From positions 62,001 through 126,000 of the forward strand of contig CAJRBF020000005.1 in NCBI GenBank assembly GCA_907165275.2: 64,000 nucleotides of DNA. Direction: 5' to 3'. Made by a program: the position numbers and the translations under genes. Positions 42,677-53,349 of this stretch are shown here, one piece after another. Every line of letters starts with the position of its first letter. Positions within the stretch are counted from its first letter, which is position 1. The notes beneath the pieces were generated by a model. That model was given only the letters and a program-made list of their open reading frames with translations. It did no database searches and was not told the origin of the DNA. This DNA comes from Zygaena filipendulae (taxonomy: Eukaryota; Arthropoda; Insecta; Lepidoptera; Zygaenidae).

Positions 42677-43473
42677 ACGTCTGCGGGGTTATTCTCACCA
42701 CTGACATGATACCACTGTATATTAGATATTTGCTGTATTTTTGAAACTCGATTAGCAACAAATGTTTTTAATTTATAAGATGGCGTATTAAGCCAACCGA
42801 GTGTAACAGAACTATCTGTGAAAGCTAGTGTTTTCGAGATGCAGATTTCCTTATCCAGAATGGAATGCGTATATTCTAATAACTTGGACAAAAGATGAGC
42901 GCCCAGTAACTCCAATCGAGGTATAGAAACCGATTTTATTGGCGCGACTTTTGATTTTGCCAATAATAAGGTTAAATTGACTTGACCATCCGTGTTGATG
43001 CTTCGAACATATACAGCTGCAGCAAAAACCTTCTCTGAGGCGTCACTAAAACCTATAAGAGAACACTCTTTGTGATTTTTATTAAACAAAAATCGACTAT
43101 GTCTAAGCTGAGACAACATAGGAATTTCACTAGAGAATCTGTACCACTCATCCGCGAATCTCCTAGGAAGTTCATCATCCCAGTCGATTTTTTCACACCA
43201 CAGTTTTTGCATAAAGCATTTTGCATAAAAAACGCATGGTGCAGCGAAACCTAGAGGATCAAACAGTTGAGCTATTTGTGATAAGATACTCCGCTTACTG
43301 ACAGCCGCTTCCACTGGAACGGTGCGGTAGGAAAACGTGTCCGTATCTGGTAGCCAATGCAAACCTAGCACCTTGATAGCCAGGTTTTCATCGTCGAACT
43401 CCAACGGGGTCTCCAGGTGATCACTGGGTAGATTCTGTAGTACCTCGGGATCATTACTGGCCCACTTACGCAG
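42589..43473 (-). pseudogene. BEL pol: end of RT and RNase H
   Basis: The region is in frame with the upstream RT across an in-frame stop TAA at 43474-43476. It shows KVLGLHWLPDTDTFSY, the connection FDPLGFAAPC, and an RNase H-like domain (SLIGFSDASEKVFAAAVY with catalytic Asp, IPRLELLGAHLL, AFTDSSVTLGWL, HVSGENNPADVCSRG). The frame closes at 42589 after a frameshift near 42600. The expected role is degradation of template RNA. It is defective. Confidence 0.92.
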
Positions 43474-45651
43474 TTAAAAGCCCCCACGACCTAAGACCTC
43501 AATGAGCTGGTTCTGGAGCTCCTCAGCGTCGCAGAAAGAGTCTACTGAGCAAATAAGGTCGTCGATATAAAAGGAGTGGCGGAGCGCATGTGCTGCCAAC
43601 GGGAACTGCTCTCCTTCATCGTCAGCCAGCTGTAATAAAGTACGGATAGCTAGAAAAGGACTACTCACAATCCCATAAGTTACAGTACACAATTCAAAGA
43701 CCTGAATAGGATTTTCAGGACACTGTCTGAATAAAATGTGTTGATATGGGCGTTGCGAAGGATCAATCAAAATTCTCCTATACATTTTTGAGATATCACC
43801 TGTCAGACCTATTTTACGTAACCTAAACAGCGTTAGAAGCTTCACGAGGTCCGACTGTAGCTTTCGACCCGTATGTAAAACACAGTTCAGCGATAGACCA
43901 TTCGTAGTACGGCACGACGCGTCAAAGACGGCACGATATTTAGTCGTGGTACTGTCCGGTTTTTGAACTACGTGATAGGGTATTACATAACGAGAATTCG
44001 TGCTTGATATTTCACCTAAACATTTCATATGACCGAGAGAAATATAGTCATTCATAAATTTTAAATACTCCGTCCGCAACAAAGGGTTACGCGACAGTTT
44101 TCTTTCAAAATTATAAAATCTCTTTAAAGCGATTTGTTTCGAATCGCCTAAGCCAGTAAAATTCGATTTAAACGGATATTTTACAATATACCGCCCACTA
44201 GCATCCCGTTTGACGTCCTCAATATATTTTTGCTCGCACTCGACCTCATCAGGATTCATCGGAATATCTCCTATTACCGTTTCCGTCTCCCAAAAGGAGT
44301 GCAATAATTGATCTAACTTTTGATTGGTGATATGTAAACAAGAAGATTCCGATCCTTTACTTAGATTACGAATGGATAAATGACCGGTTATTACGTTTCC
44401 AAAAATACCACTGAGGGCAGGCGGTGCATCCGAAAGTTGTGGGCGGAAGGCAGCGCCATCGTAGATATACGGAAATATGTCCCCCGCCAGTAGCATATCT
44501 ATCGGCCTTGAACAAAAGAATTGAGGATCCGCTAATTTTAAGTGTTTATATTCATTTATTACCGTTTTAGGAATAACAATCGTCGGCATGTTACTTGTAA
44601 TCTTCGACACCACTACCATATTTGTACGAAACGTATTTAAATCCGTGTGAACCGGCTTTACAGTGCATGTAATTGCACCAAAGTCGCGGATAGGCGAGCC
44701 GCCGAGACCGTACAGTTCCGCAGTACACTTACGACGCAGTAGCCCCAATCGCTGTGCGCAGTCGTTAGTGACGAAACCATGCTGAGCCCCGCTATCTATC
44801 AGTACACGAACTTTCTGATACGCGCCCGTGACGTCAGCGACGTGAACAATCGCGGTACCTAACAAGACGGTGGTACTAGCCAAACACGTTAGAGAAGACG
44901 AGCTCGCTTCGTTATTTTGAGAAGTGGGGTTAGTGGTCTCCGCTTGCAATGTAACTTGCTTACTACATAAGTTATTATGACTTTGATCAATGTGCAAAGT
45001 ATGATGATGCATGCCTTTACACACCGAACATCGAATTTGCGATGGGCACGCGCCGATCGCGTGGCCCTCACGTAGACAATTTTCGCAAAGTTTTTTCTGC
45101 ACGACTATTTGCAGTCGAGATTGAGGTGTTAAATTATTATATTCAAAACATCTATAAATAACATGACCTAACTTACTGCAATATAAACAAATCTTAGCCC
45201 TTTTATTTTCTTGATTAGATTGTTGTTCATTATTGGAGGTAGTTAGACATGCATTTTGATTCGACTGTTTTTGTGGAACTTTAAAATTATTTGTTTTATT
45301 CGAAATAAATTTAGTGTTCGATTTTACTGTCGACGTGCACTCCGTCATTTCTAAAATACGAACTTCAGAAGTAATAAAGTTACTTAATTCGTCAAAAGTA
45401 GGTATTTGATTTTTATCCAACTTTTGTTCGAAATATCGTTTCGTAGTAGCATCTAGATTACGAAAACTGATGTAAAATAATATAAATGAAGCTAAGTTAT
45501 CTAATTTTAACATTTCAAGCGCTTTAACATTTTCTTGAAATGTTTCTAAAAATGAGTTCAACCCGCTCAACGATTCAATTTGCAACGGTTTAAAATTAAA
45601 CAATTTATCTAAGTATCTAGTCGCTAAAGCGCGTTTGTTTTCGTATCGCTC
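43474..45651 (-). pseudogene. BEL gag C-terminus, protease and reverse transcriptase
   Basis: It starts at the CACTA junction with RYENKRALA (end of the gag capsid region). Zinc knuckles follow (CLYCSKLGHVIYRC; CENCLREGHAIGAC; CSVCKGMHHHTLH), then an aspartic protease site VLIDSGAQHGF (about codon 290). RT comes next: YRAVFDAS, LTGDISKMYRRI (catalytic Asp) and the Pao-type box FYIDDLI. The frame ends at TAA 43474-43476, inside a region that continues in the same frame, so the stop is a point lesion. The BEL/Pao family is assigned from the knuckle array, the YIDD context and the integrase. Confidence 0.94.
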
Positions 45652-46437
45652 CACTGAGAGAAAATTACTGTGAATTTAACAACAAAACTTTAACGCCATA
45701 CAACCCACATAGGAACGTTGCATATAAGTCAACGTTTTTATTGTCACCAGGTCTTTGTCGATGTAACAACATTCCGCAGCAACTTAAATATTGTTAAATA
45801 TACAAATCATAATGACAATGTTAACGTTGTTATAAAGTCAAACCTAGTTTTGTCACTTTGTTAATACAAATATTGTCTATATAACAGTTCAGCTGTGTTA
45901 CTGTAACAATGTATCTGATCATAAATTGAGAAACATTGTCATTTCGACAACAGAAATATTGTCAATATAACAACAAAACTATGTCACTGTAGCAATGTTT
46001 CCGAAGAAGGTTTCATTTAACCGTTGTTAATATCGCAACGTTTATATCGACTCACTTTGTCACAGTACCTATTTACTTTCTTCTTAGAATTTTGTTGTTA
46101 TATTTAATTCACTTTGTTAGGAGTGCAAACTAATTGTTGTTGTTAAGGCAAAAGTACGTTGCTAAGTTGACTACTTTATAAACACAACATTTACTTTGCC
46201 ATTCCAACAAACCGGTTATTGCTACCCTACCGTCGATAACCTTTTTTGCAATAAGGGTTGTTTTCATCGTTTTTAGACGAACGCTGACACTAAATAAAAT
46301 TACTCTTTACTATTAAAACAGTAAAGAATAATTGATTTTTCTGTCAGAATTCGTATAAAAACACTGAAAACAGCCTTTATTGCAAAAAGCTAGATCGACC
46401 ATGAACATAGTATAGTAACAGGTAGTTGAACGTACAA

Positions 46438-46491
46438 AAAAAAATTCACGTAGTGACAATACACACGTATTGTCACTACGTGAATTTTTTT
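46438..46491. repeat. Perfect palindrome, 25-bp arms with 4-nt loop
   Basis: The arm 'attcacgtagtgacaatac' and its exact complement flank 'acac', bounded by A-run and T-run. It sits inside the CACTA-like element. It could be a tiny MITE or a cruciform-forming site. Confidence 0.85.
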
Positions 46492-47017
46492 GTTTGTAAA
46501 AATAATTAACTTAAAACTGTGTTTACATAGAGGCAACTTAAAAATAACTTTCAACAACAAAAATGTAATAGCCAATATAAACAAAGTAGTTTGCCCTCGA
46601 TCTCTAATGATAAGAGGGATAAATAAAACATTGACCTTTGATTATTATATGCATTTATTATTTTCTAATGTCATGAAATCACAATTAAACAGTCTTTTTA
46701 ATAAACACTCTCTGAAGTACTAACCATAGACTTAGTTCAATTAAATATAAAGATCGATCTGCTTTTTCTATACAAGGTGTAAGGGACCGTGTACTGAAAA
46801 CTGAAAGGGGTTGAGGGGTTCAATGCTAAGTTTTTAAAACTGAACAACTTTCACAAAGAAATTATTCTGATTTTTGATTCCTCCATACAAAATGACCACT
46901 CCAATCAGACAGTTTGCATGAGGAAGTTAAAATTTTTTGCATTCACTATAGTGAACAATCCTATACTGTTTTCGCTACACTGTCTCTTACACCCTGTGTA
47001 AATAGTAGTAGGTACTA

Positions 47018-47177
47018 TGGCGGGGGCGTGTAGCGTAGTAGAGCTCCTTACCAGGGATCTTCACTTACCATGAGCACTTATGCTCATTAGGAATGAAATA
47101 TCTTTGATGGGCCTTTGGCTACGTCATGAGTTAAACCCTGGTAAGCAGCTCTACACGCTACACACACCCCCGCTTCA
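47018..47177. mobile_element. MITE, 160 bp, inside the CACTA-like element
   Basis: The inverted ends are about 45 bp: the left TGGCGGGGGCGTGTAGCG...GAGCTCCTTACCAGGG mirrors the right CCCTGGTAAGCAGCTC...CACACCCCCGC. A possible 6-bp TSD GTACTA lies at 47012-47017 and 47178-47183. Confidence 0.65.
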
Positions 47178-48841
47178 GTACTAACATAGATTTTTATAAC
47201 TTTCATAATCTTCGTACATTTTCTATTTACTTACAAAATGGTACCTAAACTAAGGGCCTATTACACAACCCTATATTCAGGGACTAATTTGACATACATT
47301 TCTGAGAGGCTTGATTATGCTAATTCCAATATCCTTACTTTATTCAGCAATGTGCGCCGAATTAGTATTATTATGTGACAGTTACATAGCCAACTATGAG
47401 TTGATATCAGTTCTTTATATAAACTAATTACTAATGGAAGTGACACTTCTTTATTACCTACTTAAAACAAAAGTTGACCAAAAAATAACAATTTTGTGTA
47501 AGCCTTCTATCATCATCTACTTTACTTACCTTACCAAATTTCTTTTAGGAGTTTCATTCGTAAATCGAAAGCGTGCCATTTAATTAGGGTTTCTTGAGGA
47601 TGGGATGAACCTCGTAGCCATTCTAGTGTTTCTTCACAGTTAACATTAGCACGACCAGATGAGTCTTCAGATTCATCTAGCAGTGGCCGCACCCTGTTGT
47701 TTTTACTCCCTCCACTGAAAGTAGGTACACATGTTTCAATTCAGCTGGCAAAACAAAAGCTAGTGCCGGATAACTACCGACGACTTGACTGTCAAGTCAA
47801 ATAGGATGTAAAACGTTATAGATATTAGTACCCGTTCGAAAAAGAGTAATGAGAGTAAGAAGAAAGATATAGACGACTGTTAGAGTAGAATTTACTCTCT
47901 CTCGAACAGTCCCGATAGGCCAAGTTCAAATAAGATATAGGTATACAAAAGGTATTCTGGATTGAAGTCCCGTTACATTGCAACAGGATACAGTTTTGAT
48001 CAATAAATAATTCTGCCGGGAAGTCGTCACAGACAGCAAAAATAAGACATTTTATCCTCGTCCTATTGGACCTTGGCAGGTTTTAAAGGTAGAGTTTATG
48101 TGGAACGTGGAAAGGACAAAGACATGCTCATGCCATTACATGCCTACCAAGCCTCACCCGTGCCGGGGTGCGGCATGCAAGCGAAATAAAACAAACAAAA
48201 CTTACCCAACATGCTCTGTGTTAAGTGTGAGAGCCCGACCGCGACAGTCTCCAGGAACTTGGCTAAGTCCATTTTCCATTAATCAAACACTGACCGAGTG
48301 CGAAGCGTCCGCGCAGTCCGTTCTCCATCTCAGACTATTGATGACTATTCACAATTTTTGCGCAGGCGACAAGATACAACATCCCCTCCTGTCCTCCGCA
48401 CCGCGCCGAACGTTGTCAAACTCTTCACGTTTATTTGTTGCATCGCAAAGTTGTTCCCACATCAAAATGTATTTGTTAAATACTTTACGTCGAATTTTGT
48501 CAGTTTTTAACAAAGTTATACTTAAATAAATTCACATAGGTAATATTGTGACCGCAACAATAAAATATTGTCAGATTCTTTACGCAAAAAATTGTCATTT
48601 TCGAACAAAGTAACTTTAATAATTTCACAAAGTATTACTGTGATCGTAACCATATAGTTTAGCTAATTTAAATTTGGCAAAAATGAAGTTGTTTATTCCT
48701 TAACATTGAGTTTCACAATAAAAAGATTGCGTTTGTACATAAATTAACTTAAATGCATGGATAAAGTTTTTTGTACCACAAACAATAAAAAAACTACAAA
48801 GCTAATATTGTGCTTTGTGAGCCAAATTTTCTGTGAGTGTC

Positions 48842-49435
48842 TGTTAAAGAGTTGAACACAATATTATAGTTATCGTTAGTTATAGGTAAAGATTTTACAA
48901 TTTGTAATGCCGGCCCGCTTACAATCGAAAGAAGATAGTGGAATTTTTCCACATTCGAAATGGACGAGTTACTGTGGATTAAGCTAATATAAGTGTCTTT
49001 AAAAGTTACCCAATTTTCTAATTTACCATCAAATTTAATCAATTGTAATTTCGGTAATTTAGCTCCTGCAATAAACGAATCATTTTTAATCTGCTTACCC
49101 ACATGTGAATTTATCGCGTTACATTCGCGATGAACTCTTTTTATTTCATAAAATAAGTTATCAAACGATTCAATTTCTTGACTGTTGGGCACAAAAGTAG
49201 ATTTTAATTTTAATTGTATCGAATTATAGTGCTCAATAGCATCCTCAAACGACTCACGCAGTTGGTCAAGCTCGTCAACCCTCGCATTGAATGCGTCGAT
49301 GCTACCAGCCTCATCCACTTCAACATTCTTAGACAAATCGTAAAGTTTTTGCAATCTAGAAAAACATCTTTCTTTGCGGTTGATAAATGTCTTAGCCTTG
49401 ATTTCAGCGTCCGACAAAGTAGCAGGATTGGACAT
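48842..49435 (-). pseudogene. BEL gag N-terminus
   Basis: This is about 198 codons from ATG 49435 (MSNPATLSDAEIKAKTF). An upstream in-frame Met exists, but this one fits the usual gag length. It is an alpha-helical N-terminal region with the typical BEL words FSRLQKLYD, LPKLQLIKFDGKLENWVTFKDTY and VEKFHYLLSIVSGPALQ (DUF1759-like). The frame breaks at the CACTA-like insertion at 48839; the protein resumes at 45651. Confidence 0.92.
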
Positions 49436-49714
49436 TTTAATAAATGTAATATATGTAAAACCTATAAACAAATACGATATATATACCGAAAGACGGCGAA
49501 AATAGTTATAAGAGAAGAAACAATAAACTTAATAAAATAAAGCCGTTAGATTTATACTACTTAAAATATGTAGGTAGATAATAAATAGCTTTATTTTAAT
49601 AACTGTAGATAATTTTTTATAAATATAAAACAAATTGATATAACACGTACTTGTTCTATAAATATAATATTATATACCGTAAATAAATAAGTAATAACAG
49701 ATTAAATAAATAAT

Positions 49715-49731
49715 CCGTCTCGAAGTGACCA
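49715..49731 (-). other. Primer binding site of the BEL element
   Basis: The minus-strand TGGTCACTTCGAGACGG begins 2 nt after the LTR end (GAAACA). The identity of the priming tRNA was not recognised. Confidence 0.6.
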
Positions 49732-49733
49732 AA

Positions 49734-50293
49734 TGTTTCGACCTCAAAGCAAAATTTGAACTTAGATTTAAAAACGGTGAGTGAAGTCGCAGAGTCCAAG
49801 GGGACCGATAGGAAGTGAGAAAGGTACTTGCCTGTTGATACTCCCAAAAGCGCACACGCGTAAAAGATCCCGGGATTTACCGCCGCACTCAGAGTCGACT
49901 TTAATGATTACTTAGTTAAGTATAGATTTTTAAAACAAAACTGCCGCAATCAGACAAGTTTAATAAATTAATGTTAATTGGCATTTAGCTAATTATGTTA
50001 CATCTCATTAAATGCCAATTAACATTAATTTCCTGAACGTCTCTGATTGCGGCAGTTTTGTTTTAAAAATCTATACTTAACTAAGTAATCATTAAAGTCG
50101 ACTCTGAGTGCGGCCGTTAGACTCGCACGATTTAATTAGTAGATTTCGGCACGATAAGTATAACACCTTGCTGGCATTAGTTGCGTAGCACGACTGGTCG
50201 GTGACGTTTCGCTCGATGCATGCGATGCAAGTTTGATAGATGGATTTGACAGATGAGTGTCAATGGATAAGGATGGGACCTCAGTCTCCAACA
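49734..50293 (-). repeat. 5' LTR of the BEL element with MITE insertion
   Basis: It matches the 3' LTR (40242-40561) almost base for base except for the MITE at 49880-50116 and its duplicated TTA. It starts TGTTGGAGACTGAGG at 50293. Confidence 0.93.
49880..50116. mobile_element. Fully palindromic MITE (Harbinger-like, TSD TTA), 237 bp
   Basis: It has almost perfect inverted arms of about 100 bp (from 'ccgccgcactcagagtcgac' to 'gtcgactctgagtgcggccg') around a short AT-rich centre. The 3-bp TSD TTA (49877-49879 and 50117-50119) is confirmed by the unoccupied 3' LTR. A TWA TSD is typical of PIF/Harbinger. Confidence 0.8.
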
Positions 50294-50537
50294 ATAAATA
50301 ATAAATTAATAATTATGTTTGACTTATGTTTGAGTCTGTTGTTAATTGATTTACTTTTTTTACTCCGACTGCTAGATTGGGAATGTTTGAAAATTGGTTT
50401 GAATTTGGTTTGTTTTTTTAAATTCCGCGTTAAGGAATTCAGTCTCGATGATCTATGTAAAATATTTTTTAACACATTTACACCTAAAAGATGTTCTAGT
50501 AACACTTTTATATTCTACAATAAAGGGGCTACAACAC

Positions 50538-50572
50538 CTCAGACTAAATAAAAAGTTTTTATTTCGTCTGAG
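50538..50572. mobile_element. P-like element reduced to a 35-bp terminal scar
   Basis: CTCAGACTAAATAAAAA is joined directly to the inverted end TTTTTATTTCGTCTGAG. The flanking 8-mers are TACAACAC (50530-50537) and TACAATAC (50573-50580), 7 of 8 identical. These are the first 17 bp of the family TIR on each side. Repeat E copy 2 shows the empty site. Confidence 0.8.
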
Positions 50573-50720
50573 TACAATACCTACAATATTTTTTGTATAC
50601 TGAAATTACTCGTAGTACAATTCTAAGCAACGATATTTCGTTTTTTTTTGTTTTTCCCTGTTACTCTATTCTTTTCTATGGAGAGGCAAAAGGTTTATTC
50701 CAGAAATAAAACCCTTATCC

Positions 50721-51434
50721 CTCAGACGAAATAAAAAGTCAAGACGGAGCGCTGTGAACAAAAAAGTGAAGCCGATAAAACTACGCCTCGGCTCGTATAT
50801 GCACAGTAATACACACACACACATACAATGAAACTACGCCTTACCTTGTCAGTCGAGCTATTCCGGCGCGCGGAGTGTCACGCTGTAATGATTCCAATTT
50901 TTTAAAGAAACAATGCCGAATTTTGTAGTGAGAGGGTGTAAAAACTAATCTTAGAAAAATAAAAAGCAGGATAGAACCACATTTTTAATAAAATATAAAT
51001 TTTATTAATTTATGACAACTTGGAACACAAAACCTCCACAACATCCATAAGTGTTGCTACTAGTGAGTGTCACAATAGTCCCCGTTTTTTGGGTAAGTTA
51101 ATGTGACGTGGAACGTAATGTAACACGTTAATTTACCTATTTCTATTTTAACTTTTAAAATTCATAAAATTAATGTAAGTGTAAATAGGCATTAATTTTC
51201 ATTTTCCATGTTTTATCATAACTTCGAAACCTATATTTTTAAGATTCTCGAATATACAACCGAGGTATACAACTAACTTACCTATTTACTTATCCATTCG
51301 TCTTTCTAGAACTTAACAATTTTGGGTAATAAGTTTTCACTGCACTCAACACTCACTAAATGCCCACATGTTTACGAAACCGGCTTCACTTTTTTGTTGA
51401 CAGCGCTCCGTCTTGAGTTTTTATTTCGTCTGAG
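50721..51434. mobile_element. P-element-like DNA transposon, copy 2 (714 bp)
   Basis: It has the same TIR (CTCAGACGAAATAAAAAGTC) and internal sequence as copy 1, flanked by a perfect 8-bp TSD CCTTATCC (50713-50720 and 51435-51442). It retains the THAP-like start at 50913 and lacks the nested MITEs of copy 1. Confidence 0.8.
50913..50957 (+). pseudogene. THAP-domain N-terminus remnant, copy 2
   Basis: The frame reads MPNFVVRGCKN then stop codons. It aligns with the copy 1 remnant at 37647; together they restore the expected positions of both THAP cysteines. It is too short to act. Confidence 0.6.
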
Positions 51435-52029
51435 CCTTATCCTTGAATTATAACAAAACTCCACCAAACTTGACCTAGTAGCTATATATGTATAGAGGCA
51501 AAAATCAAGCGCAGATTGCGTCGCGGATGATGCACTTTCCACCCCCTCCCCTGCACACTCGCTGGGGGGGTTCCGCGTGTCACCCTATCTTAACCCTTAA
51601 ATTGGCACACTAGGGTGGCAAATGTTTTTTTCAGGTTTGATTTGTGTTTTGTGTTGTTTTAGGGGAGTAAAAAGGAAATATAATAAAAAAATCTAAAAAT
51701 ATGTCTTTTGTTGTTTTTTTAACTGTCACTTATAAGTGACATTGCCATGAACAGCATATACAACACATGTCACGTGAGACGGACATTGCCAAGAACAGCT
51801 TATACTTTATTAACGAAAATAATATTAAGAAACTAAACTTAGTAGCTTCTTTTAAGGTCGAGTTACAATTTTTAACAACCGTTAAACTTTGGTTTAATAA
51901 AATATGAACTTAACTAAATAATAAAATATCTTAAATACAAAATTACTACACTTTGAGTTAAATAAAGTACCTAACTCTTTGAACAAAACCAATGAAGTTA
52001 CTTTTCCATGTTAATAGTGAAAACAATCT

Positions 52030-52081
52030 TTTTTTAACCGACTTCCAAAAAGGAGGAGGTTCTATGTTCGATTGTATGTAT

Positions 52082-52135
<54 letters not shown>

Positions 52136-52920
52136 ATGTTCACCGATTACTCGAAGACGGTTGGACCGATTTGAAAAATTCTTTTTTTGTTTAAAAGGGT
52201 TTACTCCCAATTAGGTCCCATTGCCACCAAGTCGGGATCTGATGATGGGATCTTGGAGAAATCGAGGGAACTCTTCAAAAATTATAGGCACACCTATAGC
52301 GATTTGGGTATTTTTGATAGTAAATCGTTCATTTGCTTTCGGAAAGCAAAATTTGAAGAAGTGGAACTGATGATGAAGACCACAGGTGGTCATCGGAACA
52401 ACTCAAAAATAATACGTATTTCACGGGTTCCGATTGAAGCGATTTCGAAAATTGTTTTTTTGTTTGAAAGGGGATACTCTCAAATTGATTCCATTGTCAC
52501 CAAGTCGAGATCTGATGATGGGATCTTGGAGTAATCGAGGGAACTCTTCAAAAATTATGAGAACACTTATAGCGATTTTTGTATTTTTTATAGTAAAACG
52601 TTTCTTTGCTTTCGGAAAGCAAAATTTGAAGAAGAGAATCTGATAATGAAGACCACAGATGGTCATCAGAACTACTCAATAATGGGTATTTCACGGGTAC
52701 CGAATCGTTAACTTTAATATGGTTTCTAAACAATTTATGCCCGTCACAATGTATATGGTGTAGTGGAACTGATGGTGAAGTACTAGGAGAACTCCTCAAC
52801 AATTAACGTCCATGCGTCGGGAAAAGCAATATTTTGTAAAAGGTGATGAGCAGTTGACATTAGGCTATTGTAACTTAGAGAAATTACGAACTAAGTCACT
52901 TAAAAGCGAGAAATAAACAA
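52030..52920. repeat. 'accgacttccaaaaagg' dispersed repeat with internal tandem duplication
   Basis: It begins 'ttaaccgacttccaaaaaggaggagg', followed by a poly-T run of about 47-49 (near 52083-52131) and 'tatgtatgttcaccgattactcg', a very common type of repeat in lepidopteran DNA (from memory). A unit of about 270 bp is then duplicated in tandem (about 52155-52425 and 52430-52690), sharing 'tctgatgatgggatcttgga' and 'gctttcggaaagcaaaatttgaagaag'. The small open frames are repeat-derived. Confidence 0.7.
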
Positions 52921-52936
52921 AATTTTAACAAAAAAA

Positions 52937-53331
52937 TTAAAACCGACTTCCAAAAACACAAAACTAAAAAACTAAAAATAAAAAGCTAAAAATAACAAAA
53001 TACCGATTTAATCCAAAAGACAAAAACACACGTAATATTATTATAGGTTTGTACTACCACTGATCGGTATGAAGTCGGTGACAAGCCAAATATGGAGGGG
53101 GAAGATGGGCTAAGTCGACTTCCGCCATCAGCTCTTCGTGAGCAGAACAACCCAAGTGGGCAGACACCAGCGGGCTTGTCACCGAATTCAAACCGATCAG
53201 TGGTAGTACAAACCAATAATAATATTACGTGTGTTTTTGTCTTTTGGATTAAATCGGTATTTTGTTATTTTTAGCTTTTTATTTTTAGTTTTTTAGTTTT
53301 GTGTTTTTGGAAGTCGGTTTTAATTTTTTTG
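52937..53331. repeat. Foldback element, arms about 170 bp
   Basis: 'accgacttccaaaaacacaaaactaaaa' on the left is mirrored by '...gttttgtgtttttggaagtcggtttt' on the right, and pairing continues inward through 'accgatttaatccaaaagac' and 'ctaccactgatcgg'. The outer word is shared with the repeat at 52030, so the terminus is probably the same family. Confidence 0.8.
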
Positions 53332-53349
53332 TTAATTCGATGTTAAACA

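Larger units (their letters stand above)
45652..48839. mobile_element. CACTA-like (EnSpm) non-autonomous DNA transposon in BEL gag (3.2 kb)
   Basis: The ends are CACTGAGAGAAAATT and AATTTTCTGTGAGTG (13 of 15 inverted matches), flanked by a 2-bp TSD TC (45650-45651 and 48840-48841); removing it restores a continuous gag frame. Both subterminal regions (45660-46260 and 48480-48700) are packed with short words such as acaatgtt, aacattgt and atattgtca in both orientations, as expected for transposase-binding subterminal repeats of CACTA elements. No transposase frame is seen; the largest ORF (48098-48529) has no motif. The superfamily is inferred from TIR and TSD. Confidence 0.72.
40242..50293 (-). 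mobile_element. Full-length BEL/Pao LTR retrotransposon with three nested insertions
   Basis: This is a minus-strand element with a 5' LTR (49734-50293), PBS (49715-49731), gag and pol (49435 to 40787) and a 3' LTR (40242-40561). A 5-bp TSD ATAAA flanks it (40237-40241 and 50294-50298). Insertions are a retroposon in integrase (41985-42161), a CACTA-like element in gag (45652-48839) and a palindromic MITE in the 5' LTR (49880-50116). Without them it would be about 6.4 kb. Pol has an in-frame stop and a frameshift, so it is dead. Confidence 0.95.
50294..51589. repeat. Repeat E copy 1, right part, with P-like insertions
   Basis: It is colinear with 54620-55140 (copy 2): 'ttatgtttgagtc', 'gctatgtaaaatatttttt.aacaca.tta.ac.taaaagatg', 'cctagtagctatat'. 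It is interrupted by the 35-bp P scar (50538-50572) and P-like copy 2 (50721-51434). There is no coding capacity and the nature of the repeat is unknown. Confidence 0.7.

Noticed and set aside
48098..48529. 143-codon frame in the CACTA-like element as a transposase
   Set aside because: No transposase motif, low complexity and no relation to the element's ends.
51958..52174. Poly-Lys and poly-Phe frames around 52083-52131
   Set aside because: They are translations of the poly-T run.
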